The position numbers and the translations under genes were made by a program. A stretch of DNA of 64,000 nucleotides from Bacteroidaceae bacterium (GTDB lineage Bacteria; Bacteroidota; Bacteroidia; Bacteroidales; Bacteroidaceae): contig JAGCFO010000004.1 of the NCBI GenBank assembly GCA_017650105.1, positions 1-64,000 on the forward strand, in the 5' to 3' direction. The notes beneath the pieces are model-generated. The model was given only the letters and a program-made list of their open reading frames with translations, had not been told where the DNA came from and searched no databases. Numbering within the stretch: position 1 is the stretch's first letter; each line of letters opens with the position of its first letter. This document shows, one piece after another, positions 18,311 to 26,891 of the stretch.

Positions 18311-19155
18311 GTCACCCAAACCGTTTCTGGAAGAAATCTTCCGCCCTTTTGCTGCTGTCGGCAGCATTGCTGGCAGGATGCGTTGCCCCTCGTATTGCCA
18401 AGACTGGCAGCGATGTGCTGGGAACCGTGCCTCGCTCGGCACAGCCAAGCTCCCTTGCCACTATGGCTCAGCCCCTTGCGGCACATACCGACTTGACAGC
18501 GCGTATGGCCTTGCAGGCAAACTATGGAGACAAGCAACTGCCGCTGAAGGGAAACCTTCGCATGAGAAGGGGTGAGGTAATCCAAGTGGCATTCACTGCA
18601 ATGGGTATGGTGGAGATAGCCCGCGTGGAGCTGACTCCGAAAAAAGTCTTTCTCATCGACAGAGTGGGCAAGCAATATGCTACAGCTTCCTTTGCTGAGT
18701 TGCCAGCACTGGGAAACAGCTTGAATTACTCGTTGCTTGAATCGCTTCTTTGGAACGAACTGTTCCTTCCCGGGCAGAGCAACGTGGCAACGTCGCTCGG
18801 ACTTTTCACAACGCAGAATGTGGGTTCTTCGTTAGTCATCGAGCCGAAGACACAGCAGAACCTGAAGTGCCAATTCACAGCAGACAACGACTATCGGCAC
18901 TTGCGTCAGGCGCAGCTTCGTCTTGCCGACTGGGTTTCAACGTGGGACTATTCCTCATTCCAGCGCATCGGTGCCGACAGCTATCCTGCTTCCATTGTGG
19001 CATCGATTGAACATAAGGGGAAAAAGGCTTCGGCTGACTTCACATTCACAAATATTGCCTTTGACGATACGTCGTGGGCAGCACATACAAACATATCCAA
19101 CTACTCTCAGGTGTCGTTGGATGATTTCTTGGCTCGCCTCTCATTCTTGAAATAA
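18298..19155 (+). CDS. DUF4292 lipoprotein
   Basis: 285 residues. Lipobox LLAGC near residue 28 after a long positively charged leader. The body (LTARMALQANYGDKQLPLKG, followed by EVIQVAFTAMGMVEIARVEL, then a beta-rich C-terminal half) fits DUF4292, which resembles the outer-membrane lipoprotein fold of LolB/LppX-like lipid carriers. It overlaps the TPR gene by 13 bp and shares the TAATG junction with the EnvC-like gene, so the three are translationally coupled. Function in lipid or lipoprotein handling is inference. Confidence 0.8.
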   Translation: MYTVSHPNRFWKKSSALLLLSAALLAGCVAPRIAKTGSDVLGTVPRSAQPSSLATMAQPLAAHTDLTARMALQANYGDKQLPLKGNLRMRRGEVIQVAFTAMGMVEIARVELTPKKVFLIDRVGKQYATASFAELPALGNSLNYSLLESLLWNELFLPGQSNVATSLGLFTTQNVGSSLVIEPKTQQNLKCQFTADNDYRHLRQAQLRLADWVSTWDYSSFQRIGADSYPASIVASIEHKGKKASADFTFTNIAFDDTSWAAHTNISNYSQVSLDDFLARLSFLK

Positions 19156-20417
19156 TGAAACGTAGTTCTTTTCTGAGGATTGTCGGTATTGCCCTCCTGC
19201 TAACTTCTTCTTTGAGTGTGCAGGCGCAGAGCGTGCAGCAGCTGAAGGCGAATCGTACCAAGCTGGAGTCTCAGATTTCTGAATCGAAGAAACTGCTGGC
19301 AACGACAAACAAAGACGTTAAAAGCCAGGTGAACACCCTTTCCGTGCTTTCGGCACAAGTGAAAGAGCAGCAGGCTTTGATAGATGCTCTCGATAGGGAA
19401 GTGAAAGCTGTCAGCGACACTATGATTATCCTCGAGCAGCACCAAAGGGAGCTGGAGAAGGAGCTCACGATGCGTAAGGATAGTTATGCCCGTGCCCTGC
19501 GTATGGCTACACATCGCAACACTTTTGAGAATAGGCTCTCCTTCCTCTTTTCGGCAGAGACTTTCCATCAGATGTACCGTCGTGCACGTTACCTGCGGGA
19601 GTATTCCGATTTTCAGGCAAAGGAGGGACGGGAAATACAGCTGAAGCAGGAAGAGCTTGCGGAGAAGAAGAAAACGCTCGAGCAGATGCACGCAGAAAAA
19701 GCGGAACTCCTATCAAAACGTCAGGCCGAGCGTGAGGTGCTGGCGCAGAAGCAGTCGAGTCAGCAAGCCATAGTGAAGCAACTGCAGAAGAAGCAGGCAA
19801 ACCTCAAGGAGGAGATAGCCCGCAGGCAGAAAGAGCATGACGAACTCGACAGGCGCATCAATAAGTTGATAGAGGAGCAGATTGCTGCCAGCCAGAAAAA
19901 GAAAAAGGAGAAGACGCCCAAAGAAACTCCCTCGGGCAACACAGCAAAGAAGGAGACAGGTTCCTCTTCCTACAAGATGAGTCCTGAGGAAGTGAAGCTT
20001 TCAGGCTCGTTTGTCAACAACAAGGGGCGCCTCCCTGTTCCTGTCGTAGGTCCTTATCTGATAGTCAGCCATTATGGTATCAATCAGGTGGAAGGCATGA
20101 AGGATGTGAAGGTTAACAATCAGGGAGTTGACATTCGAAGCAAGGATGGTGCTACGGTGCGCAGCATCTTCAGCGGAGAAGTGGCTGCTGTCTTTGAATA
20201 TGACAAGCGGAATTTCTACGGCGTGCTTGTGAGACACGGAGAGTATATTTCAGTCTATTGCAATCTGGGGGATGTTGCTGTGCGTCAGGGGCAGAAGATA
20301 CAGGCGAATACTCCGCTCGGAACGGTTCGCACGGATGCTTCGGGAGACTGCATTCTGAAGTTCCAACTGCGCCGTAACACCCAACGCCTTAATCCCGAAG
20401 AGTGGGTTCGGTTCTGA
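19155..20417 (+). CDS. EnvC-like murein hydrolase activator with degenerate LytM domain
   Basis: 420 residues: signal peptide (MKRSSFLRIVGIALLLTSS, cleavage near AQA), long coiled coil (about 30-250), a Lys-rich linker (KKKKEKTPKETPSGN) and a C-terminal M23/LytM fold. In active LytM enzymes zinc is held by HxxxD and HxH; here the first His is replaced (NNQGVDIRS) and the final HxH reads LKFQL, while RHGEYISVY keeps one His. That pattern means no hydrolase activity and matches EnvC, which activates amidases during septum splitting. Start ATG overlaps the DUF4292 stop by one base. Periplasmic, amidase partner not in this window. Confidence 0.85.
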   Translation: MKRSSFLRIVGIALLLTSSLSVQAQSVQQLKANRTKLESQISESKKLLATTNKDVKSQVNTLSVLSAQVKEQQALIDALDREVKAVSDTMIILEQHQRELEKELTMRKDSYARALRMATHRNTFENRLSFLFSAETFHQMYRRARYLREYSDFQAKEGREIQLKQEELAEKKKTLEQMHAEKAELLSKRQAEREVLAQKQSSQQAIVKQLQKKQANLKEEIARRQKEHDELDRRINKLIEEQIAASQKKKKEKTPKETPSGNTAKKETGSSSYKMSPEEVKLSGSFVNNKGRLPVPVVGPYLIVSHYGINQVEGMKDVKVNNQGVDIRSKDGATVRSIFSGEVAAVFEYDKRNFYGVLVRHGEYISVYCNLGDVAVRQGQKIQANTPLGTVRTDASGDCILKFQLRRNTQRLNPEEWVRF

Positions 20418-20458
20418 GCAACCTATAGATTAGTACCCTCCTCAGAGGGAGACGCAAG

Positions 20459-21265
20459 CTAAGAGCTTGTTTCGGTGGAAGTGGTTTCTGCAGCAACTTC
20501 CTTCATCTGTTTCCTCTTTTCGCGAATATTGTTAAGAATCTGTTGATTGTTGTGAATGAGTTGCAAAGCTTGATATGCCGCTTGCTGATGACTCTCTTTC
20601 TTCGTGTATCCTTTGCCTGAGCAGATGTTTATGTCGCAGATGGTGACGTTGCTTTCAAATAGAGGGCTTCCTTCGGAAATCTTCTCATCGATGGTAGTAA
20701 ACTCTATCGGGTACTGATGCTTTTGACAGTATTCGATAAGCTGGCTTTTGTAGTTGGTGTCTTCAATTGCCAGTTTTTCAAGCAGATGGTATTGTGCGAT
20801 CACCTTCTCTTTGACAAAACGCTGGCAAAAGCGGTAGCCTCTGTCGATGCAGATAGCTCCGATGAGAGCTTCAAAAGCATTTCCCAGCACGAAACTGTTG
20901 TGGGAGGGACTCCCAATGGATTTCTTTACCAACGATTCGATACCCATATCCGTAGCGATATGATTGAGCGTTGAGCGTTGCACGATGGCGCTGCGGGCTT
21001 TTGTCAGGAATCCTTCGTGCTTCGTGGGGAAGTGCTTGTACAACACCTCTGCCACGATAGAGCTCAGCACGGCGTCGCCCAAGTATTCAAGGCGCTCGTT
21101 GCTTTGCTTTTTCTCGTTCTCGCTTCTGCCTGAGATGGAACGGTGCCTGAAGGCTTCGTGGTAGATGTCAGGATTGAGAGGGTAGAAGCCCAGCATATGC
21201 TTTAACTCCCGGCAAAAAGATTTGTCGGGAGTAAGCAGATAGTGGATGTAGTCGAGGAGAATCAA
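20459..21265 (-). CDS. rnc: Ribonuclease III
   Basis: 268 residues. N-terminal RNase III domain with the signature ERLEYLGDAVL and the second acidic site around FVLGNAFEALIGAICID; C-terminal double-stranded RNA-binding domain ending KKESHQQAAYQALQLI. It cuts double-stranded RNA, including rRNA precursors, in the cytoplasm. The start is TTG at 21265, overlapping the fabF stop (TTGA); no in-frame ATG would keep the conserved N-terminus, so coupled translation from fabF is likely. Third gene of acpP-fabF-rnc, a common bacterial order. Confidence 0.94.
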   Translation of the reverse strand: MILLDYIHYLLTPDKSFCRELKHMLGFYPLNPDIYHEAFRHRSISGRSENEKKQSNERLEYLGDAVLSSIVAEVLYKHFPTKHEGFLTKARSAIVQRSTLNHIATDMGIESLVKKSIGSPSHNSFVLGNAFEALIGAICIDRGYRFCQRFVKEKVIAQYHLLEKLAIEDTNYKSQLIEYCQKHQYPIEFTTIDEKISEGSPLFESNVTICDINICSGKGYTKKESHQQAAYQALQLIHNNQQILNNIREKRKQMKEVAAETTSTETSS

Positions 21266-22518
21266 TACTTCTTAAATAGGGCTGATGCGTTGTGCCCTCC
21301 AAAACCGAAGTTGTTTGTAATTGCGGCACGCACCGTGCGCTGCTTGCTTTTGCCGAATGTGAAGTCGAGATTATAGTCGATGTTCTCGTCTTTATCCTCC
21401 GGATCGTGGTTGATGGTAGGAGGAATGACGTCGTTCTTCACAGCCAGCACTGTTGCTACTGCTTCGATGGCTCCTGCTGCTCCGAGGAGGTGTCCTGTCA
21501 TCGATTTGGTGGAGTCGATGCTGAGTTTGTAGGCATGTTCTCCGAAAAGGGTAAGTATTGCTTTTACTTCGCTCACGTCGCCCACGGGAGTCGATGTGCC
21601 GTGAGTGTTGATGTAGTCAACATCTTCCGGCTTCAGCCCTGCGTCGTCGAGAGCCTCCTGCATAGCCCTTACGGCTCCGATTCCCTCGGGATGGGATGCT
21701 GTCATGTGGTAGGCGTCGGCAGTAAGGCCTGTTCCTGCCAGCTCGGCGTAAATCTTTGCGCCGCGTGCCTTGGCGTGTTCCAGCTCTTCGAGGATGAGGA
21801 TTCCGGAGCCTTCACCCAGCACGAATCCGTCGCGGCTTGCGCTGAAGGGGCGCGAGGCTGTCTCGGGGCTGTCGTTGCGGGTGCTGAGGGCGTGTAGCGC
21901 TGCGAAGCCTCCCATACCTGCCTTGGTGACTGCTGCCTCGGAGCCTCCGGTAACCATCACGTTAGCCTTCCCCAAGCGTATGAGGTTGAAGGCGTCGGAG
22001 AGGGCTATGGTGCTGCTGGCGCAGGCTGCCGTGCACACGTAGTTGGGCCCTGCGAGTCCGTAGCGGATGGAAATCATGCCTGTCGACATGTCGGCAATCA
22101 TCTTTGGAACGAAGAAGGGGGAGTAGCGTGGTCCGTCTGCTTCGTTCAGCGTGTTTTCGGCAACGGCTTCCTGGAAGTATCCTACTCCGCCTACTCCTAC
22201 GCCAAGGACGACTCCGATGCGGTTTTTGTCTTCCTCCTCGAGATAGAGTCCTGAGTCTTGGATGGCTTCTTGTGCTGCGGCAACGGCGTAGTGAACGAAT
22301 CTGTCGAGCTTGCGTGCTTCTTTCCGATCGAAGTATTTCTCGACTTCAAAGTTCTTCACTTCGCAGGCGATGGCCGACTTGTAGAGGGTGGGGTCGAAAT
22401 ATGTGATGCGTGTGGCTCCGCTTACTCCCTTGAGGAGGTTGTCCCAGAAGGTGGGCACGTCGTTTCCGATGGGGGTTACGGCGCCAAGTCCTGTGACGAC
22501 AACTCGTTTCAGTTCCAT
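21262..22518 (-). CDS. fabF: 3-oxoacyl-ACP synthase II
   Basis: 418 residues. Condensing enzyme of fatty acid elongation that joins malonyl-ACP to acyl-ACP. Catalytic Cys in TAACASST (near 164), His in NTHGTSTPVGD (near 304) and His in MTGHLLGAAGA (near 341) are all present. The frame continues 25 codons upstream, but the ATG at 22518 begins the family motif MELKRVVVTGLGAVTPIG. It follows acpP with a hairpin between them and overlaps rnc. Confidence 0.96.
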   Translation of the reverse strand: MELKRVVVTGLGAVTPIGNDVPTFWDNLLKGVSGATRITYFDPTLYKSAIACEVKNFEVEKYFDRKEARKLDRFVHYAVAAAQEAIQDSGLYLEEEDKNRIGVVLGVGVGGVGYFQEAVAENTLNEADGPRYSPFFVPKMIADMSTGMISIRYGLAGPNYVCTAACASSTIALSDAFNLIRLGKANVMVTGGSEAAVTKAGMGGFAALHALSTRNDSPETASRPFSASRDGFVLGEGSGILILEELEHAKARGAKIYAELAGTGLTADAYHMTASHPEGIGAVRAMQEALDDAGLKPEDVDYINTHGTSTPVGDVSEVKAILTLFGEHAYKLSIDSTKSMTGHLLGAAGAIEAVATVLAVKNDVIPPTINHDPEDKDENIDYNLDFTFGKSKQRTVRAAITNNFGFGGHNASALFKKY

Positions 22519-22550
22519 AGTGTGGTGAGTTTGTAAAAAACGACAAAGGA

Positions 22551-22598
22551 GCCATGTGTCTGTTCCACCCTCGCTTAGGAGGATAGTCAACACATGGC
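22551..22598 (-). terminator. Hairpin between acpP and fabF (partial terminator)
   Basis: GCCATGTGT (22551-22559) is perfectly inverted at 22590-22598, with further pairing (CCACCCTC against GGAGGAT) inside. Read on the minus strand, a run of six T follows nine bases after the stem. It could end part of the acpP transcripts. Confidence 0.6.
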
Positions 22599-22621
22599 CC
22601 TATCAGTTCAAAATGTAGTTG

Positions 22622-22858
22622 TTACTTTTGATTTTCGGTGATGTAGTCAACAACGTCCTTTACGGTTGAGATCTTCTCAGCAGCGTCGTCGGGAATCTGG
22701 ATTCCGAATTCCTTCTCAAACTCCATGATGAGCTCGACGGTGTCGAGAGAATCAGCGCCCAGGTCGTTGGCGAAGTTTGCTTCGAGGGTTACTTCGTTTT
22801 CGTCTACACCAAGCTTGTCAACGATAACAGCTTTTACTCTTTCTTGAATGTCTGCCAT
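22622..22858 (-). CDS. acpP: Acyl carrier protein
   Basis: 78 residues, strongly acidic, four-helix carrier. [18 protein letters not shown] holds the serine (near 38) that receives 4'-phosphopantetheine. It carries growing acyl chains for fatty acid and lipid A synthesis. First gene of acpP-fabF-rnc; codon use is restricted as for an abundant protein. Upstream, on the minus strand, TTCCTTTG around 22955-22962 is a possible -7. Confidence 0.97.
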   Translation of the reverse strand: MADIQERVKAVIVDKLGVDENEVTLEANFANDLGADSLDTVELIMEFEKEFGIQIPDDAAEKISTVKDVVDYITENQK

Positions 22859-23178
22859 AAATTCTAATTTCTTTATGGTATGCGGCAGTTATATTCCTTT
22901 TTTGATATAAGGTGCCGGCAAACCGGTTAATACTGTTTTCTACTTCAAATGTCGCTGCAAAGGAAATGTTTTTTCTCGGAATATCCAAGAGAATTGGGGT
23001 AAAATTGTGTTTCTATTGCGCAGCGAATCTTCCTTTGTGCAGAAGGGCGCGGATTTTTCTTTCTTCAGCGCGCGATATGAAGAAGGGAAAAATTTTTTTT
23101 CTTTCTTCATAATTCTTTTTGCTCAATACATATTTTCCCTCTCTCTGTCGGCGGCATCTGGTTCGCTTTTCCTGATGT
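22859..23178. other. Intergenic region acpP / purine permease
   Basis: Holds the acpP upstream region and the 21-bp array at 23057-23140. No gene is supported. Confidence 0.5.
23057..23140. repeat. 21-bp modular repeat, site 4 (4 modules)
   Basis: Modules at 23057, 23078, 23099 and 23120. The first pair forms an inverted set: TTCTTTCTTCA-GCGCGCGATA then TGAAGAAGGGA. The third and fourth share TTCTTTCTTCATAATT and TGCTCAATACATAT with the site at 62.6 kb (in opposite orientation there). Confidence 0.8.
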
Positions 23179-24489
23179 TTACATGAAGACGTAGCGCAGG
23201 ATGAAGAGGATGGCAAGTATCCACATCACTACGCTTATCTTCTTGATGTACTTCTTCTTGAAGATGCCCGAAAGGGCGTTGATAACCACGTATGAAATCA
23301 TTCCAAGCATGATGCCGTGTGCGATGCTGTAGGCGAAGGGCATCATCACGGCTGTGATGAATGCGGGGATTGCCTCAGAATAGTCGCTCCAGTCAATCTC
23401 GCGGATGGGCGACATCATCATCACTCCCACGATGATGAGCACGGGACCTGTGGCAGCGTTGGGAATTGCCAGGAAGAGGGGCGAGAAGAGCAGCGACAGT
23501 GCGAAGCAGACAGCTATCACGAAGGCTGTGAGCCCCGTGCGCCCTCCTTCGGAAACGCCCGAGGCGCTCTCCACGTAAGTGGTTGTCGTCGATGATCCGA
23601 GGCAGGCTCCTGCTGTGGTAGCCACAGCGTCAGCCATCAGCACGCGGCTGATGCCGTCGACGTGCCCGTTCTTGTCCACCATACCTGCCTTCACCGATAC
23701 GCCTACGACGGTTCCTATCGTGTCGAACATATCAATGAAGAGGAAGGTGAGCACGACGATAAGCATGTCGAGAGACCATATCTGGCTCCACTCAAACTTG
23801 CAGAAGATGGGTGCCACTGAAGGCACGGAGCCAACGACTCCGTTCAAGTGCGTGATGCCCATTGGGATGCCGATGAGCGTTGTCACGATGATGCCGATGA
23901 GGATGGCGCCTCTTACCTTCAGCACTACCAGTATGCCCGTGAGGAAGAAGCATACGATGCCGAGGATGACGGCGGGTGTCTTGAATGCTGCCAGGTCAAC
24001 GAGGCAGGCACCGTCGACGACGAATCCTGCGTTCTGCATGCCGATGAAGGCTATGAACATGCCGATACCTGCGCCGATGGCTTTCTTTAGCGAGTTAGGG
24101 ATGGCGTTCACTATCGCCTCGCGCACCTTAGTTGCCGAGAGGATGATGAAGATGACACCCTCGATGAGGATTGCCGTGAGGGCGAACTGCCAGCTGTAGC
24201 CCATACCGAGGCACACGGTGTATACGAAGAAGGCATTAAGTCCCATTCCCGGGGCAAGGCCGAAGGGCTTCTTGGCATAGATGGCCATCATAAGCGTACC
24301 AATGATGGCTGCCAGCGCCGTTGCCGTGAACACGGCTTCGTTAGGCATCGATTCCAGGCTCTTGAAGATGCTGGGGTTGACGGCAAGGATGTATGCCATC
24401 GTGAGGAAGGTGGTGATACCTGCCAAAATCTCCGTCTTCACGGAGTGCTTTGTCGGGTCGAACCCGAAGACTTTCTGCAAAGCTTTCAT
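23179..24489 (-). CDS. AzgA-type purine permease (NCS2)
   Basis: 436 residues, about 12-14 membrane helices. Opening FGFDPTKHSVKTEILAGITTFLTMAYILAVNPS is highly typical of the AzgA/PbuG branch; the internal GLAPGMGLNAFF and GASLGSSTTTTYVESASG-like block (CLGSSTTTTYVESASGVSEG) are the substrate-site segments. It imports hypoxanthine, guanine or adenine with protons across the inner membrane; the exact purine cannot be read. It lies 38 bp downstream of a DUF5020 gene and 0.8 kb from a uracil permease on the same strand, forming a nucleobase-salvage cluster. Confidence 0.92.
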   Translation of the reverse strand: MKALQKVFGFDPTKHSVKTEILAGITTFLTMAYILAVNPSIFKSLESMPNEAVFTATALAAIIGTLMMAIYAKKPFGLAPGMGLNAFFVYTVCLGMGYSWQFALTAILIEGVIFIILSATKVREAIVNAIPNSLKKAIGAGIGMFIAFIGMQNAGFVVDGACLVDLAAFKTPAVILGIVCFFLTGILVVLKVRGAILIGIIVTTLIGIPMGITHLNGVVGSVPSVAPIFCKFEWSQIWSLDMLIVVLTFLFIDMFDTIGTVVGVSVKAGMVDKNGHVDGISRVLMADAVATTAGACLGSSTTTTYVESASGVSEGGRTGLTAFVIAVCFALSLLFSPLFLAIPNAATGPVLIIVGVMMMSPIREIDWSDYSEAIPAFITAVMMPFAYSIAHGIMLGMISYVVINALSGIFKKKYIKKISVVMWILAILFILRYVFM

Positions 24490-24527
24490 AGTGCGATTAT
24501 TTTAGGAAGGTTAAACAGTGCTGGCTA

Positions 24528-25271
24528 TTAGAAGTTCCACTTCAAGCCGAGGCAAGGATAGCATGCAAAGCCGTAGTCGACGAAGTTGTAGCCGAGCTCT
24601 ACCTCACCGCCGATGTTCAGGTTGGGGCATCCGAAGTGCTGTCCTACGGCATACCACAGCTGAGGCTCGCTGAGGAAAGTCATTTCGGTGTCGCCATAGA
24701 TGCCGTTAGCGTCGGCCAAGCTCTGATGCTGCCACCACAGATCGGCAAATCCTGAGAAGCGCAAGCCAGTCACACCGAACAAATCCTGTAGCCCCCACAC
24801 AACGGTGAACTGCAGCGGCAGCTTCTGGGCGCAGTCGATGTAGTCCTTGTAGAGCACCTTCAGGTTGAGCGTGTTGTTGAAGTCGGCGCTATGGAGGAAG
24901 TAGTCGACGCCGAAGAGCCAGGCATTGTTGACAGCATAGTTGCCCAAGCCGTTGCCAAAGGTGCCAAAGCCGCCGTTATATTCCATATGGAGGCTGAAGG
25001 GGGCGATTTCGCTCTCCTGCCAGAAGTTCCAGCAGCGGGCAATCTCGAAATAAGTAGCGTTGGGAGCCTTCACCTTGTTTTCAGCGTTACGCCAGTTGTA
25101 GTCGTAATCACAGAAGAAGAACGTGTTGCCCCAGTTGTCGGCCTTGAACATTTCAAGTGTTGTCGTCTGATGTCCGCGCCCGAAGTCGTAGAACATTTGG
25201 AAGTTTGTCTGAGCCTTTGCTCCGATGACTGCCACTGTGGCAAGAGCTAGGAAGAAGAATGTTTTTTTCAT
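24528..25271 (-). CDS. DUF5020 outer-membrane channel-like protein
   Basis: 247 residues. Signal peptide MKKTFFFLALATVAVIGAKA then alternating beta strands rich in aromatic residues (FQMFYDFGRG, WGNTFFFCDYDYNWR), ending LGLKWNF with a terminal Phe as in outer-membrane barrels. It resembles the Tsx-like nucleoside channel group; DUF5020 is the family I assign. The ATG at 25271 is chosen for the signal peptide; an upstream extension to 25415 runs into the uracil permease gene. Placed between a purine and a uracil permease, it is probably the outer-membrane pore for nucleosides or bases (inference from context and fold). Confidence 0.72.
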   Translation of the reverse strand: MKKTFFFLALATVAVIGAKAQTNFQMFYDFGRGHQTTTLEMFKADNWGNTFFFCDYDYNWRNAENKVKAPNATYFEIARCWNFWQESEIAPFSLHMEYNGGFGTFGNGLGNYAVNNAWLFGVDYFLHSADFNNTLNLKVLYKDYIDCAQKLPLQFTVVWGLQDLFGVTGLRFSGFADLWWQHQSLADANGIYGDTEMTFLSEPQLWYAVGQHFGCPNLNIGGEVELGYNFVDYGFACYPCLGLKWNF

Positions 25272-25326
25272 GATAGTTTGAATGTGAAAGGATGAATAAA
25301 TAAGTATTAGGTTAATATGGTATGGG

Positions 25327-26697
25327 TTAATCTTTCGATTGGAGCTGCGGGGGATTGTTGGAGGCATCTCCCAGATTGGCAGACGTGTCGCCCTTGATGT
25401 TCTTGCCGAACTCATAGGTGTTGCCCGGCAGGATGGCGTTCATGATGATGCCCACGAGGGCTGCCACAGCCAGTCCGCTCAGCGAGGTGAAGCCGATGTT
25501 GATGGCGTCGCCGGCGCCGTACTTGATGCCGATGGCGAGCACGAGGATGAGGGCTGCGATGAGCAGGTTGCGCGACTCGGTGAAGTCAACTTGGTTCTCG
25601 ACGATGTTGCGCACGCCCACTGCCGATATCATACCGTAGAGCACCAGGCTCACGCCTCCGATGGTGGCGGTAGGCATCACGTGGATGACTTCGGCAAACT
25701 TGGGGCAGAAACTGAGGATGATGGCGATGACGGCAGCGATGCGGATGACGCGCGGGTCGAAGACGCGGGTGATGTTGAGCACGCCCGTGTTCTCGCCGTA
25801 GGTGGTGTTGGCAGGAGCGCCGAAGAGCGATGCCAGCGAAGTAGCGAGTCCGTCGCCCATGAGGGTGCGGTGGAGCCCTGGGTCTTCCAGATAGTTGATG
25901 CCTGTGGTGGATGAGATGGCGCACATGTCGCCGATGTGCTCAACCATCGTTGCCAGCGAGATGGGGATGATGGCTATGATGGCAGCCACCACGAGTCCCC
26001 AGTTGGGATTCTTGAACACGGCGAAGGCGGTGTCCTGCATCTGGAAGGGAAGGCCCACCCAGGCAGCCTCCTTCACGGGAGTCCAGTCGACGAGCCCGCA
26101 GCAGGCGGCTACGACGTACGAGCCGATGACGCCAAGCAGGATAGGCACAATCTTCACCATACCCTTGCCCCAGATGTTGCACACCACGATGATGGCTACT
26201 GCTAGCAGGGCTATCCACCAGTTGCTCTGGCAGTTGCTGATGGCGCTTCCCGAGAGGCAAAGTCCGATGGCGATGATGATGGGGCCTGTCACGATGGGGG
26301 GAAAGTACTTGAGCACGCGCTTGGGGCCGAAGAGCTTGAAGAGGCCTGCCAGGATGAAGTACATCAGTCCGGCGCAGAACACGCCGATGCATGCATATGG
26401 GAGTGACTCCTGCAGCGACAGTCCCTGTCCTGCACCCATCTGGGTGACGGCGGCGTAGCCTCCGAGGAAGGCGAAGCTCGAGCCGAGGAAGGCGGGCACC
26501 TTCATCTTGGTGAGCAAATGGAAGAGCAGTGTGCCGATGCCTGCGAAGAGCAGCGTGGCTGAGACGCTCAAGCCTGTGATAACTGGAACCAGCACGGTGG
26601 CTCCGAACATGGCGAACAGATGTTGGAAGCCCAGCACTGTCATTTTCATTGGCCCTAACTTGCGGGCATCGTAGATGGGTTCGATTTGGTTTTTCAT
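25327..26697 (-). CDS. Uracil permease (UraA-like, NCS2)
   Basis: 456 residues. FQHLFAMFGATVLVPVITGLS is the classic UraA N-terminal signature; further on, GALASSFPAPANTTYGEN-type substrate block appears as GAPANTTYGENTGVL. About 14 membrane helices expected. It imports uracil with protons. Head gene of the minus-strand nucleobase cluster (uracil permease, DUF5020, purine permease), with a 55-bp gap to DUF5020. The C-terminal tail after about 430 is hydrophilic. Confidence 0.93.
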   Translation of the reverse strand: MKNQIEPIYDARKLGPMKMTVLGFQHLFAMFGATVLVPVITGLSVSATLLFAGIGTLLFHLLTKMKVPAFLGSSFAFLGGYAAVTQMGAGQGLSLQESLPYACIGVFCAGLMYFILAGLFKLFGPKRVLKYFPPIVTGPIIIAIGLCLSGSAISNCQSNWWIALLAVAIIVVCNIWGKGMVKIVPILLGVIGSYVVAACCGLVDWTPVKEAAWVGLPFQMQDTAFAVFKNPNWGLVVAAIIAIIPISLATMVEHIGDMCAISSTTGINYLEDPGLHRTLMGDGLATSLASLFGAPANTTYGENTGVLNITRVFDPRVIRIAAVIAIILSFCPKFAEVIHVMPTATIGGVSLVLYGMISAVGVRNIVENQVDFTESRNLLIAALILVLAIGIKYGAGDAINIGFTSLSGLAVAALVGIIMNAILPGNTYEFGKNIKGDTSANLGDASNNPPQLQSKD

Positions 26698-26739
26698 TGT
26701 GTATTATGGTTTAGAACGTGAATAAAGGTTTTTCGGTTA

Positions 26740-26802
26740 TGAAGAAGGGAAAAATTTTTTTCGAGAAGGAAGCGCGCGCGCTGAAGAAGGAAAAATCTTC
26801 GA
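26740..26802. repeat. 21-bp modular repeat, site 5 (3 modules)
   Basis: TGAAGAAGGGAAAAATTTTT (26740-26760), TCGAGAAGGAAGCGCGCGCG (26761-26781), TGAAGAAGGAAAAATCTTCG (26782-26802); one extra base closes each 21-bp module. It lies 5' of the uracil permease and 3' of the CoA transferase. Confidence 0.85.
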
Positions 26803-26840
26803 TGTATTGGAGATGTTGTGGAGCGTGAGCCGTAGTTTCC

Positions 26841-26883
26841 AAAAAGACATCAAGCGAAGCGCCGTGGGGCACTCCGCTTGATG
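26841..26883 (-). terminator. Terminator of the CoA transferase gene
   Basis: Perfect 9-bp arms CATCAAGCG (26848-26856) and 26875-26883, with inner GC pairing. On the minus strand the stem is followed by TCTTTTTGG. It lies just after the stop at 26892. Confidence 0.85.
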
Positions 26884-26891
26884 CTGTGGGG

